64,000 nucleotides of DNA from Paraphoma chrysanthemicola (GCA_020744225.1 JAGMWG010000001.1:2046001-2110000); one strand, 5' to 3'. Positions 43,973-55,277 are shown, counted from the first letter of the stretch. A program made the numbers and translations. Notes: a model not told the origin generated them from the sequence alone.

Positions 43973-44891
43973 ATGGCGAATCTACGGTTCGCGGTTAGCA
44001 TGCAACGTGAGTACCACATGGCTGCGACGACATGGAATGCAAACTGACTGAACCTCTAGGGCTGATACCGTTCCTGGGCTTCCACCACGTGCTCATGGTA
44101 TTAATAGCAGTCGCCATCATTCTACTATGTAAGTCAAATTTGCTGTATCGAATTGCTTTAGCACCTACTAATGCGTTACAGCATTATTACTAGCAGGATG
44201 CTCATCCACATCACCGCTCATCCCTGGCATCTTCCTCATCTCGCTCTGGTACGAAAAGTACACACCCGCCTACTCCACTGAGCAAGTCGACCCCGGCGTC
44301 ACACAGGCCATTGCAAACATCGTCGGCAATGCGCAGCTCGGTGTGCGTGTCGGATACTTCGGCATCTGCATCAACCGCGACGGCGGTGGCTACATCTGCT
44401 CGAACAACGCCACTGCGCTCGTAGACAATCTCTCAGTTGACCAGGATCCGCTCAACCTCGTCTGGGTAGCATCGACATTCAAGGATGCCGTTGTCTTCCC
44501 ATACCTCCTCATTGTCGCCATCATCCTGGCATTCTTCACCTTCGTCCTCCTCGCCACCTTCCCTGGCTGGCACGAGGAGCGCGATGAGCGCACTGGATCT
44601 GATGTCGACGTCAAGCCTTTCCCATCAAGACCCGTATCGCAAGTCGCCCTCGCCCTCATCTTCGTCGCCTCCATCTTCGTTCTCGTGTCAGTACTATGGC
44701 AACATACCGCATCCGTAGCCGCAGCGACAATAGCCCAAGACCTGGGGAACGGCAGCGTAAAGTCAGGAGTCGGTACATCAGCCATGGTACTCGGCTGGTT
44801 CGGCTTCGTCTTGCTGATAATAGTAACAATCGGACTGCTCGTCATGATTCTCAGCATCATTGTTCTCGACCGCCTCACCGACAACGATTAA
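43973..44891 (+). CDS. Fig1-family membrane protein (low-affinity calcium uptake regulator)
   Basis: Fig1 proteins are claudin-like four-helix membrane proteins needed for calcium influx and membrane fusion in mating; in filamentous fungi they affect growth and sexual development. Three exons (43973-44006, 44060-44128, 44182-44891) give 270 aa; the first two are very short. Helix 1 (FHHVLMVLIAVAIILLSLLL) spans intron 2. The family signature follows in the loop: VRVGYFGICINRDGGGYICS, with two conserved Cys. Three more helices are YLLIVAIILAFFTFVLLATF, LALIFVASIFVLVSVLW and VLGWFGFVLLIIVTIGLLVM. The gene ends with a short acidic tail (RLTDND). Membrane order and signature agree with the family; the precise role in this organism is inferred. 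Confidence 0.88.
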
Positions 44892-45364
44892 GGACCCTTG
44901 ATGGACAGAGGATGAAGATCTTGTTTACGAGACTGTACTTTGGCGCCGAGCGTACTTGGCTTTGCTTTTCTTCACTTCGACGCACGAACAATTACATACC
45001 CTTTTTTGGCGATGCATCTGCAGCTTGCTGCCCCCAGAACGACATATTAGCATAATCGGCGTTGGTTTTTAATGTTTCTTGCATACGAAATGAAGCGCGC
45101 TCGCTTGAGCGGGGAGAGAAAGCATGTTTGGGATTGGGACGAGTACTGTGATGGATGGAAATGGGCTGGAATGATGGACTGTATCTATGTAGTAAACGAA
45201 CGAAAGAATCAAAGAATGATATGGCGGACAAGCAATAAATATGTTGCAATCAGTACATTGTGCCTCACTTCTGTCATGTGTCATGCCCATCGAAACATGC
45301 TTGCAGAGCTAATATTTGACATTGGCATATCTAGACATTACTCATTACTCCATCAAGTACGTCC
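44892..45364. other. Convergent intergenic region
   Basis: 3' ends of the Fig1-like gene and the GPI-protein gene. Nothing else seen. Confidence 0.5.
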
Positions 45365-48316
45365 TCACATAGAGACCATCGCACCCAACACTCCCACCGC
45401 CATCCCAACCCACCACACACCAGGTGTCATCTTTCCTGCCCCGCCCGTAGCCACTGCCACATTTCCGTTCCCCCGTCCACTTCCCCTTGCACTCCCGCTC
45501 ACCCCAGCGCCTGGCGTTGGCGTCTCAAACCCCACCGTCGTACTCCCGACCGCAACCCCCGTCCTCGCACCCACCACCACCGTCCCATTCACCGTCACCC
45601 CGTCCCCACCCTCACTAAGCGTAACCCCTAGATCCGGAATAACCACGCTCCCATCACGACTTGTCGCCGTGTACACGCGCCCTCCAATCGTGACCAGCGC
45701 AGTGGGCGCGGGACTAATATTCGGCGCAGGTGTGTTGATATCCGGTATACTCGAGAAAGCGAGCGTGCTTGTAACGCCTGATGAAGTGTTTATCACAACG
45801 ACGCCAGAGCCACTAGGTGCTTGGCTTAATACAAGCCCGTTGGAAAGTGTGAGCGGTGTACTCCCAACAGAGAACAACGTGCCTGAAACAAGGACACTAG
45901 TCGCCTTTCCGCCGTTTGCACCATCGCCTAGGATCGCGGTCGCGGTGACGCGCTCGCCGTTTGGTAGCGTGATGATTGCGCCAGATGAAGGCGTTGGTGC
46001 GCCTGGTTGGGGCAGATTGATTGTTGATGGCGCGGCGGCGCCGGGAGTGTTGATGACGAGGTGGGTTGGGTCTTGGAGGGAGACTGTGGTGTCGCGGTTG
46101 GGGCCGAGAGTGAGGGCTGGGGAGCCGGGGGTGAGAATTGTGGTGCCGATGTTGATTTGGGAGGGATTGGATGGGTTGATGATGATGGGGACGGTGCCGA
46201 TTGAGCCAACGGTTGTTGGTGTAGGCGGTAGGACTATCGGGGCGGGAGTCACTTGTGGAGTCGGATTAGGTACGGGCACTGGGTTTGGCGCCGGATTTGG
46301 TGCCGGATTTGGCTGTGGGTTTGTGTCTGAATCTCCTGGTTTTGATGGATCGGATGGAACAGACGGTCTCGGCGGATCCTGTGGATTCAGAGGCCCGTCT
46401 TCACTTGGTGGCGGCCCCGAGTTACCTGGGTTCTTAGGTGGGTCACTTTGCCATGGTAAAGGCAGTCCAGGCACAATTGGTGTATGAGTAGGCTCGTTCT
46501 GCTGTGGCGGAGATTGACCTGGAGTAGGACCTGGTCCTCCTTGAGGCGGCACCGTAGTCGAGGCAAACATGTTTCCAACACTGCTCAGAGCAATGGGCGG
46601 GTCGTAGAGACCACCCAAATCGAGATCGCATGTCGACCATCGTGGATCAAGGCGGCGGATTGCTTCTGGTACTGCTATTCGCGGATTGTATGGGCCGCTC
46701 ATGGTTGAGCACTTGTTCACCACGCAGTAGTCGAGTCCTGCCCAAGCACTCCACGGATATGGTGACACCAAATCGGCGAAGTTGAAGCTGTACAGGTTGT
46801 TACCATATCCGATCGAGCTTGCGAGGCTTCCACGTTCGGTCCAAGGACCCCACGTCGCGCGCAATGAAAGGAGTTCCGATGGTGCCATTGTCAAGACATT
46901 ACCGTGCTGAGTCGATCCGACTTCTACCGATGTGCCACTCCAATTGCACTGGGCATTGATGCCCTTCAGTGAAACGTAGACGTTACCAGAATACCACGTC
47001 GTATTTCCAGGCAGTACAGCGTACGGCCCAGTCGTGATGGGAGACCACGTGAAGTTTGTTGGAGGTTGAGACGTGATGAAAGTAGGCGGAGCTGTAGCAC
47101 ACAGATCGCGAGTTGCATTGTACTGCGGAGGGAACCAGAAAATCTCTACCTCATCACCACTGATCTTACACTGTGCACCGGGTGTACACGTCGGTTTTGC
47201 TGTTCTGCAGGATGGGGTGTATGGTGTGTTTGTGAAGCTGATTGTATTCTGAATGGTGACTGGTGGGCCTCCCGCAGTCATGGTCTTTCCACACGCACAT
47301 ACGAGACCTCCAGGCGGCGGCCGAGTTATGATGAGGTACTGGTTTTTGATGTAGTACTTTTCGATTGACTCCGTGCCAAGCGATATTTCTGCAGGCGAAG
47401 GTGTCGGAAAGGTGGTCGTAACGCCGTTGACCACCCAATAGCTCGCTCCAGGTCCGAGGGATACAACGGTGTTTGCCTTCTCGAAGGAAATAGCATCATA
47501 TACGCTTTTTGCAGTGGAATATCGCGACCACAGGCCGTCGCAGTCGTCCCAATTCACGGTGCAGTTCGGGTTAGGGAATTTGCTCCATCCAATTCTTTCA
47601 TTGAGGTACGTCGTGGTACTTGGAGCAAGAGTTGTAGTTATAGTTGCCGTGGGTGTCGATGTGATTACTCTCGGATGACCATCGCATAAAGTGAAGTATT
47701 GTGTCTCGTAGTAGGTGCTACATGGAATTAGGCGAAGTCATACTTATATCATGGATATCTGCACATACTGAACTTCGTATACTGTAGTACTTCGAATTGT
47801 CTCTGTAACATAGCCCCTAGATGCGCTCACCTTAAGGTCGTCGGTGTTGATAGACGTGAAGCTATACCAAGCATTCTGACATTGTAGCGCAAATGCACTC
47901 CCTGTATAATGTTAATTACGGCACGCAAACTAGAGCCAGAATACAGACCAGTTCCATGCTGAGGGACTGGCGATGAGAAGTTGCCAGCCCATGGATTAAC
48001 GTATGCTGTGGGCCTAGGTGACGACGAGGCACTGCTTGTCGCGTTTACGGGCGATGGCAGCACGGACTCCGTGTTCTGCGAGCTACTCCGAGCGGATGCA
48101 CTGGAAGAATAGGATGATGATGAAGAAGACAGAACAATGGATGCGCTGCTTGTCGAATTACTGGCACTTGAACTCGATAAAGAGTTAGTGCTAGGTCGAG
48201 AGCTCGGCAGAGCAGTCACTGCATGCCGTCAGTACATTGATCAACCTACCCTAGACTTACTGACATGATTGAGCGCATGCGGACGAAAGCCCACTTAGTA
48301 CAAGAGTGACTTTCAT
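45365..48316 (-). CDS. Putative GPI-anchored cell-wall protein (935 aa), unknown function
   Basis: Four exons (48265-48316, 47949-48218, 47769-47901, 45365-47717) join in phase. Exon 1 gives a short leader (MKVTLVLSGLSSACAQS). A Ser-rich region (LSSSSSSYSSSASARSSSQN) suited to O-mannosylation follows. The next part has cysteines and aromatic motifs: QCQNAWYSF, YYETQYFTLCDG, CTVNWDDCDGLWSRY and PGGLVCACG. The globular half ends near WSTCDLDLGGLYDPP. A Pro-rich linker (PNPAPNPAPNPVPVPNP) leads to a Thr/Gly-rich repeat-like C-terminal part (ITLPNGERVTATAILGDG). The chain ends with a hydrophobic tail (PGVWWVGMAVGVLGAMVSM) after Gly/Ala, a plausible GPI signal. The first junction uses a weak GTCAGT donor, so the leader is less certain than the rest. 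A 471-codon frame on the other strand is an antisense shadow. Confidence 0.75.
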
Positions 48317-49169
48317 GTTCACAGATGCTACTGCCTCCCAGCAATCTTTGTTTATCGTGTCGGACAAGTTGGAAAGTCCACAGCAGGAGGGAACAATCCA
48401 ATTTTCTAACGGCCATCTTAGCAGACCGCATTGAGATAGCTACCGCTTTACCCTTGCCGAGCGGCTCTTCGATATGAAAACTGTGGCTTGGAGATGCAAG
48501 ATCGCATGCGTGTGGGGGCGAAAACCATCAATCCTTGAAGGCAATGAGGGCGCTAGCCATGACTGGCATCACCCGTGCAGGAGTGGTCGCGAAGTGAGCC
48601 TTGCGGTACTGCAGCCATATTAAATTGCATGGATTTCACCCACTGCTAATATCGTGAGCGAATGAGCACGTCGACGCCCCTGAGGTAGTCTACCCTAAAA
48701 ATACGGCACTGGGTCCTGAGCGTGTCCGTACGTGCAGCGACGGGCACGGCGGCAGCCGTTCTTGCGCATTTCAACCTACACTGGGCCAACGTTCCGACTT
48801 CGCAAGGCGGTCCAGGCACAGTACGCATATACACACAAAAAAATTAACTGTGGGGTATGCCGAGTAAATTCGGGCAGTCGTCTGTGCTGGATAGGTTTTG
48901 CTGAAGGCGCTGAGGCGCGAAGGCTTCTAGAAGTGCACCTGGTGCACCTGATTGAAACTGACTAGCGTCGGACAAAATTAGAGAAGAGATGCAGTGCGGC
49001 AGAGAGGCCATCTCTGTGGCTTAAAATATCGTTGCAGGCCTCAACTTGTGACAGCCTGGTTTGCCATCGAGCTGGGGATTGTATGCTGTGCGTAGTTGGT
49101 ATTGAAGTTTGCCAGGAGGGCACGGGCCACTAAATTCCAAAAAGACGGCCTCCAATTATCGAAAAGCCT
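48317..49169. other. Intergenic region
   Basis: Upstream of the GPI-protein gene and downstream of the tRNA gene. Both flanks are minus-strand. No gene seen. Confidence 0.45.
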
Positions 49170-49175
49170 AAAAAA
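49170..49175 (-). terminator. Possible RNA polymerase III terminator of the tRNA gene
   Basis: A run of six T on the minus strand, 44 nt downstream of the tRNA end. A shorter T4 run (49162-49165) lies beyond it. Confidence 0.45.
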
Positions 49176-49218
49176 TCATTCCTCTTAGGACCAATGTCCC
49201 AACAGCGCGTCGAAGTCA

Positions 49219-49366
49219 CGACACAGACAAGATTCGAACTTGCGAGGCCGAAGCCTTTAGATTTGTTAGCATATTGTTGACATGATGGTCATGCATCGGT
49301 GACTTACCATTAGATGACTGAACATGAAATTCAAGTCTAACCCATTAACCACTCTGGCACTGTGTC
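49219..49366 (-). tRNA. tRNA-Ser(UGA) with a 67-nt intron (possibly degenerate)
   Basis: On the minus strand the gene reads acceptor GACACAG (49360-49366) paired perfectly with CTGTGTC (49220-49226), D-arm CCA-GAGTGGTTAA-TGG, anticodon stem TTAGA, loop CTTGAA with anticodon TGA at 49331-49333, then an intron (49263-49329). The 3' half continues ATCTAA, a long variable arm AGGC-TTCG-GCCT, T-arm GCAAG-TTCGAAT-CTTGT and discriminator G (49219). The long variable arm and G discriminator are serine features. The spliced RNA would be 81 nt. Its intron sits in the normal place, one base 3' of the anticodon. The B box is AGTTCGAATCT rather than GGTTCGAATCC and the D-stem is CCA:TGG rather than GCC:GGC, so reduced activity is possible. 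Confidence 0.75.
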
Positions 49367-49550
49367 GAATGAATATGCATATTTGGAAAATTAACAAATA
49401 ATTATTTAGTCTAATAATGACCATCGCCCATGTAGCTCCAATACAGAGCCTGTTGGAAAGAAATTGACTATCGAAAAAGGTTGGGGCTGAGCGGGGTTCA
49501 ATGTGTCAGACGCTCTGCAGCATCTTACTAGCGCATCATGCTATTGGTTT

Positions 49551-50438
49551 CTACAGGCTAGACTTCCCACTCAGAGCCCACGTCTTCTTTTCCTTGTTGT
49601 ACGAGACCATTCCTTCCTTCTGCAACTTATCGAGAATCTGTAAAACCCCTCTCTCCGCAGGCTCCCAGAGATTTTTGGGATAGTCTTTGTAGATCACCTT
49701 GACAATGTCCATTGAAGTCCATCCATCCTCCGTCTCCTGCGCGAGGACGTCCAGGACCTGCTTCTCACGCTGCCTGCGGTGTTTGATGTACTCCGCAATC
49801 TTTGCCGGGCCGTCTTCGATGACTGGACCGTGGCCGGGATATGCACGGCCTTTGAACTGCTTTGACATGCTGTCGAGGCTCTTCAAGTACGTTGCGAGGT
49901 CTTCAAAGACAGCTGTGCCTTGGCCTAAGACGTTATCGGCTGTGAACATGGCGTCCTCTTCCTCGAGCACCAGTGCCATATGATCTGTCGTATGGCCTGG
50001 GCAATAGAATGCTCGTAGCGTCGCACCCTCGGTTTCAAATTTCTGTCCGTCGCTTATCTCATGCCAGTCGTCGTGCGCATCATTCTTGTACACTTTGGTT
50101 TCGGGTGAGTGCTCGAGAAGATCGGGCACACCCTGGATATGATCATGATGCCAGTGCGTCAAGATTGCCTTGTCAATTGAAATCTTCTCGCCTTTCAACA
50201 CAGACTGTATTGACGCAATCCATTCAGGTTTGCCTTCACCGGTGTCGATGAGTAAACGCTTCGGGCCTTGGCCAACAATATATGTATTGGTGCCCTGCAA
50301 TGTGAACTGCTCGTTTGTCAATGCTGGCTCAGGCACCCGCCTTGCAAATCTGACCTTGCTAGGATTACCTCCGAGCACGCGGATGACACGGCTACTGAGC
50401 TTCTCTATCTTCGGAAGAGGTGCCATAGGTTCGGCCAT
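49551..50438 (-). CDS. LACTB2-like metallo-beta-lactamase-fold hydrolase
   Basis: LACTB2-type proteins are zinc hydrolases; the animal protein is a mitochondrial endoribonuclease, and fungal relatives include thioesterases of polyketide pathways. The start at 50438 (MAEPMAPLPKIEKLSSRVIR) gives 295 aa. Motifs in order: LQGTNTYIVGQGPKRLLIDT, the zinc motif LTHWHHDHIQG, FYCPGHTTDHMALVLE, TADNVLGQGTAVFEDL and AYPGHGPVIEDG. A C-terminal winged-helix-like part (WTSMDIVKVIYKDYPKNLWE) completes the LACTB2 form. No polyketide synthase lies nearby, so the housekeeping LACTB2 role is preferred. An in-frame ATG at 50492 adds a basic leader (MQVSRCLAYFTSRRLYSK) that could target mitochondria. Confidence 0.9.
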   Translation of the reverse strand: MAEPMAPLPKIEKLSSRVIRVLGGNPSKVRFARRVPEPALTNEQFTLQGTNTYIVGQGPKRLLIDTGEGKPEWIASIQSVLKGEKISIDKAILTHWHHDHIQGVPDLLEHSPETKVYKNDAHDDWHEISDGQKFETEGATLRAFYCPGHTTDHMALVLEEEDAMFTADNVLGQGTAVFEDLATYLKSLDSMSKQFKGRAYPGHGPVIEDGPAKIAEYIKHRRQREKQVLDVLAQETEDGWTSMDIVKVIYKDYPKNLWEPAERGVLQILDKLQKEGMVSYNKEKKTWALSGKSSL

Positions 50439-50637
50439 CTTTGAATATAGCCTGCGCGACGTGAAGTAAGCAAGGCATCGCGACACCTGCATGGTGTCAC
50501 TCTTACCTGGTGCTCCCCTCGTTGAGCCGAGGCACACTCTTATCGATAGAGATCGCGCCACTTGACTCAAAATCGCGACGCAGACTAACACTTTTCAGGA
50601 ACACGATTTGGAGCATTATAAGTCGCATCTCTGCAAG
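50439..50637. promoter_or_regulatory. Short divergent promoter between LACTB2-like and EFM5 genes
   Basis: About 200 bases separate the two divergent start codons. It must hold both promoters unless the genes overlap in their leaders. Confidence 0.5.
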
Positions 50638-51502
50638 ATGGCGTTGACTGATGATGACGATGATATGCCGTAGGTATGGTCGATTGCTAGTAAAATGGTC
50701 GCTAATCAGTGAAGCCAGCTTTCAGGCAGTGCTCTGGATGCACTGAAAGAATTTTACGGCGAGCGCGATGCCAGGCAGAAACAGTTCGAAGAATTGAAGG
50801 GCAAGGCTGAAGACGACTTCGAGGGCAAGCTGTCTATGGACGCTTTTACAGAAGATTGGAATGCGAGCCAGTTCTGGTACAGCGACGAGACTGCAACGAC
50901 ACTTGCTCGGCAACTGCTCGATGGCGCAACAAATGAAACGAAGATTGCAGTCGTGTCTGCGCCTAGTGCATTCATCCAGTTGAAGAACCTAATGGTGAGC
51001 TGGAATCGCTGTTTCTGTGGCGACAGATACTGATTGCACACAGAAATCGGGCGAGTACGATTGCCGACCAGAGATCAAGCTCCTAGAGTACGACGAGCGC
51101 TTCGCAGTCTTTAAAGAGTTTGCGCGGTATGATTTCGAGAAAGCGATCCAATTACCAGCCGAGATGAAGGGCTCATTCGACCGTATCATTTGCGACCCAC
51201 CTTTTCTGAGCGAGGACTGTCAGACTAAAGGTAAGTTTGGTCAACCTTGTTTGCGCACAGCAAGCTGACATGGTGCAGCCGCATTGACTGTCCGATGGCT
51301 GGCCAAATCATGGACACCGGAGTCGTTACGTCTCATTGTATGCACAGGAGAGCGTATGGAAAGCTTGGTGACCACTAAGTTGTATGGCAAAGTCGGGACT
51401 AAGACAACTGACTACGAGATTATGCATGCGAAGGGCTTGAGCAACGAGTTTAGATGTTACGCCAATTTCGAGTGCGAGAGATGGAAGTGGGCAAAGCAAT
51501 AA
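50638..51502 (+). CDS. EFM5: EFM5-type protein-lysine N-methyltransferase (eEF1A lysine methyltransferase)
   Basis: Efm5/EEF1AKMT1 methylates a lysine of translation elongation factor 1A. Four exons (50638-50669, 50715-50994, 51044-51230, 51279-51502) give 240 aa; all junctions are GT-AG and in phase. The start MALTDDDDDMPQLSGSALDA has the acidic lead of the family. Landmarks are FTEDWNASQFWYSDETATTL, KIAVVSAPSAFIQLKN, KLLEYDERFAVFKEFARYDF and the catalytic motif FDRIICDPPFLSEDC, where DPPF is the SAM-amino-methyltransferase signature. Then come LRLIVCTGERM and LSNEFRCYANFE. This family was first described as N6-adenine-specific methyltransferases because of the DPPF motif; lysine methylation is established in yeast. 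Confidence 0.92.
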
Positions 51503-51755
51503 TGCGGACCCTAGATATTCAAGACCTTTGTAGTTGTCCAAAAGAGAAGTCAATGAACATGTCTGCATCTTCATCTTCCCAATGTAGCCGTCCTGGTAGT
51601 GCTTCGACGTCACAGAGCGGAACCGACCGCGGAAGCTACCCCACAATACACCCCACCACAACTCACTCGGCTCATTGGCATAGCTCCGAACACCTTTTGT
51701 CACTCCAAACATCACGTCACCAGCCAACCAGACCATCCACACTCTGAGCACCATA

Positions 51756-52264
51756 ATGGCCGCTGCGTGCATCTTCTGCAAGATCATCCGGGGTACATAC
51801 CGCCTTCACCCTGTTTGGCCATCGGTTTGAAGCTAATAATGCCACAGGTGAGATCCCGTCGATGAAGATCTTCGAATCTGAAAAGACGTACGCTTTTCTA
51901 GACATTGGCCCTTTGAGCAAAGGCCACTCTGTGGGTCAGACACTCCCAGTCTCTTTGCACTCTCACTAACCCATCTCAGCTCATCATTCCCAAATTTCAT
52001 GGCGCGAAGCTACACGACATCCCCGACGACCAGCTATCCGAGGTTCTCGCTGTAACCAAGAAGATTGCAATTGCACAAGGCGTAGAGGACTATAATATCT
52101 TACAGAACAATGGCAGGATTGCGCATCAAGTTGTGGATCATGTGCATTTCCATTTGATCCCGAAGCCGAACAAGGAGGAAGGTCTGGGCATCGAATGGCC
52201 AACGCAGGAGGCGGATAAAGATAAGCTGGCGAAGTTGCTGGAGGAAATCAAGGCGAAGATGTAA
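51756..52264 (+). CDS. HIT-family nucleotide hydrolase (HINT/Hnt1-like)
   Basis: HINT proteins hydrolyse adenosine phosphoramidates and acyl-AMP. Three exons (51756-51792, 51848-51930, 51980-52264) give 134 aa, the normal size. The start is MAAACIFCKIIRGEIPSMKI; then FESEKTYAFLDIGPLSKGHS joins LIIPKFHGAKLHDIPDDQLS across intron 2. The histidine triad is in HQVVDHVHFHLIPKP, with catalytic His residues. Upstream the region around 51500-51755 is short and holds the promoter; the gene follows EFM5 on the same strand. The second donor is GTGGGT, weaker than the rest, but phase and protein continuity support it. Confidence 0.92.
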
Positions 52265-52329
52265 GGGTGGCATCACTGCAATAATACTATAAGAAGTTTG
52301 TGAAGCTTGACTTTTGCATTGCGAGCAAT

Positions 52330-53275
52330 TTACTCGCCTCTAAACACGGGTTTCCGCTTCTCTCTGAATGCGACAAGCGCTTCGTCCCTGTCTTTCGTCT
52401 TGACAACAAGCTCATACGCAGCATTCTCTGCCTTCTCACCCAGCGCACATCCTTCCACAGCTGCAAGTGCAGCCTTGATAGCAATTGGGCCACCCTCACA
52501 TATCTCTCTTGCAAGCTTGATTGCCTCACCCAAGACCTTCTTTCGTGCGGCACCTTCTTGCCCTGCCTCTTCCGGTGTCACTTCTACCAGCCGGTCGCAT
52601 AGTCCAAGGAAGTACGCTTCCGGTGCGCCAACTCTTCGTCCTGTCAGGATCAGGTCGCGTGCTCTCGACAGGCCGATTAGAGCTGGTAGACGGTATGTTC
52701 CACCTGCGCCTGGTATGATGGCTAACCGCGTCTCGGGCAACGCGACTGTGGTAGTGGACGCGAAAATACGCATGTGTGTTGTGAGAGCGACTTCGAGGCC
52801 TCCACCAAAGGCTGGTGCAGCCAGTGCGGAGATGGTTGGTATGGGTAGTTGCGCAATGGAGGCTAGAGTGCCTCTCAGCGATGTGAGGAAGTTGGCCGTG
52901 CTGCAGACCTGTCAGTCATGTTCTCAGGCTGCATTTGCGCCACACTTACTCCTCCTGTGTGAAGGTAGCCCTCTCTTTCAAGTCTGCGCCTGCACAGAAA
53001 CTTGAATCAACATCACTCGCCAGAATCAATGCTCGTGTGGATCCCTTGTCGCCCTCGTTGTGGATGCTGTTGACATGATGGCTCAGTTCCGCAAGCAATT
53101 GCCGCGATATAGCATTGCGAGCAGCGGGTCGGTTGAGCGACAGTATACGTATGCTTCCCGAGTGCGGTGCTGGCACGTTGGTAACGTTGATGGCTGGTGC
53201 TTGCGCGGTCGAGTATGCGCAGGAATATATGGGGCGGACGAGCAGCCGCGGGCTGGGGCGAGCAAGAAAAGGCAT
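52330..53275 (-). CDS. Enoyl-CoA hydratase/isomerase family protein, methylglutaconyl-CoA hydratase-like, mitochondrial
   Basis: AUH-type hydratases act on 3-methylglutaconyl-CoA in leucine breakdown. Two exons (52950-53275, 52330-52900) give 298 aa. The N terminus (MPFLARPSPRLLVRPIYSCA, then YSTA) is basic and looks like a mitochondrial presequence. The crotonase fold follows: LSLNRPAARNAISRQLLAEL, RALILASDVDSSFCAGADLK (first oxyanion segment), ISALAAPAFGGGLEVALTTH and RLAIIPGAGGTYRLPALIGL with the Glu and Gly positions of active hydratases. The ending is EKRKPVFRGE, a common crotonase end. The intron is GTAAGT to TGCAG and restores phase. Substrate is inferred from closeness to AUH, not proven. 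Confidence 0.9.
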
Positions 53276-53681
53276 TGCGGCTGTTTAACGAGATCTTCTT
53301 AGTCTGCAGTGGATGGCAATTGTACACTTATTTATTGCTGTACAATAAACAGCCCGCAGATATCGTAAAGCAGGCGTGGAATTGGACCGCGATTACCCGA
53401 GGCGTCCAGAATTGGAGCTACGACCATTTTGAGCATGACGCCAACCTCACCACCAAATCACATTCGACCTGCCGACCACTTGAATCAGGAACTCTCGCTA
53501 CCTTAGACTAGTCCTATTGTATGCTTGCGTACCACTTTGGTAAACCCATCAGGCACCGACATTCTACCCCATATTTCAGCCGACGCATGCTGCCTTGCGC
53601 GCTGCAATTTACCAAACACAGCGCGCTGCTAGGATCGCCGACTATCCTTCGATCGTGTTATACTACCTAACAGGCACAACT
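53276..53681. promoter_or_regulatory. Divergent promoter region between the hydratase and F-box genes
   Basis: No coding signal seen. It separates two divergent start codons. Confidence 0.45.
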
Positions 53682-55277
53682 ATGTCGTCGACCCGAGATG
53701 ATCAACCTAGCAGCGGGCCTGTTCCCAAGCCAGTGCCTACTCTCGACTCCTTGCCTTCTGAATTGAGACGCATCATTGTCTCTTACCTCACGCCTCTGCC
53801 CGATGAGCTTGTTCCCGGATGCAAGAAGCACCTCAAGAATGCCAATGTCGCACACTCGTGTCTACGAGAATGGGCACGAGAGTACTTGTTCCGCGATATG
53901 CCTTTGAATCACGTCCTGGTGGGCATGTCGAGCCACCTGGAGTGCTTTGTGGCAAATCCTGAAAACACAGAGTTGCTTAAGTACATCAAACACGTGCGCG
54001 TCCAAGTAAGAGCCTCCTGCTTTCGAACGCATGGGAGTTAACAGAAGCAGGTTCCGCCCGGCCTACGATGGGAGGTTGGCACAGACGACCCTTTTGGCCA
54101 TCATCTTGACGACCAGACCAGTCATCGTTTGCATCGACATCACGGGGTCTCTGGTTACCAATTGAGTAAGAAGCAGCGACAGTATAATGCTGACTACCAT
54201 CGTGCCATGGTTGAGCCGTTCACTGATAACCGATCGTGGTATCGGCTTCTACGTGCTGCCGACGCATCGTGGGGCCAGATCTTTTGTCGACTCAAGAACT
54301 TGGAGGAGATCTCAGTAGGATGCTGCGACATTGTCGATCAGCCTCCACCGACGTACACTCACACATTCATCCGCCAACACGGTAGAGATGTCATCAACCA
54401 GCCGTACCCCAAATTTGTCGAGGATGCGACTGTGAACGTCGCTTGGGCGAGTGTGCTCGTTGTCAAAGCAGCCCCTGCTAGTGTGCGCCGACTTCAGGTA
54501 TCTATGGCGAACATGGACAACTTTAACAGTTTTGCGACCGTCAACCGCCTACTTGGCTTGTGTTACCAAGGCTTTTATGAATTGAGCAAAGACATTACGA
54601 GGTTGTCGTTGGTTTTGAGTGGTATAGCAGGCACTCATGGCAGTCGAGATTGGCACGGTGAGACTGGAAGCGCGTTTACCGCTCGATATTGGAAGAGCAC
54701 GTTGAACAAGCTTGCCAATCTTCAGCACTTGGAACTGCAAAACGATATGAGCCTCAACGAAGACCTCATGTTCTCGGACATGCAGATGTCAGATCCAAAG
54801 GCATGCATTTTGGATTGGATCTTGCCAGGTCTCATTGTCGAGCAGCTCCGGACGCTGCATCTTCGCCATTTCCTGCTCGACAACGCCACAGTCGAGACGA
54901 CTTTTGCGGGCCACTGGCCTCTCCTTGAGAAACTCACATTTGACGAGGTTTTACTTATGCAGCGTGAGGAAGAAGGTGTCAACTTCCGCAGGAACAACAT
55001 CGAGCATCTCCTGGGTAAATCATGGGTTGATTTGTGCCGCGCGCTCGCAGAAAGCCTCCCAGCTTTGCGCATCATCCTTGATCGACCAACCTCCAATGTC
55101 AACGATGACGATGACTACCGCCTGCATCCAACATATTTGGAGCAACTCAGTAAGCTACCACAGGTCCATCTTATCGCGCGAGGTCCCTACAGCCAAATGG
55201 TCAGATCACCAAACCACGATATTCAAGGCGTGATTGAGGAGCCTCTGTTGCCAAGTGTACCCACAGCAACTCCATGA
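53682..55277 (+). CDS. F-box-like protein (hypothetical)
   Basis: F-box proteins bring substrates to SCF ubiquitin ligases through Skp1. Two exons (53682-54005 and 54051-55277) give 516 aa; the intron has GTAAGA and GCAG ends and phase zero. Near the N terminus PTLDSLPSELRRIIVSYLTP matches the start of an F-box. The remainder is the leucine-rich, irregular repeat-like type usual in fungal F-box proteins (ANLQHLELQNDMSLNEDLMF, QLRTLHLRHFLLDNATVE, LEKLTFDEVLLMQREEE). The start at 53682 (MSSTRDDQPSSGPVPKPVPT) is preferred over the in-frame ATG at 53595. Substrates are unknown. Confidence 0.78.

Noticed and set aside
45072..46487. 471-codon open frame on the plus strand
   Set aside because: It is antisense to the C-terminal Pro/Thr/Gly-rich part of the GPI-protein gene; the minus-strand frame has the leader, splice logic and GPI tail.
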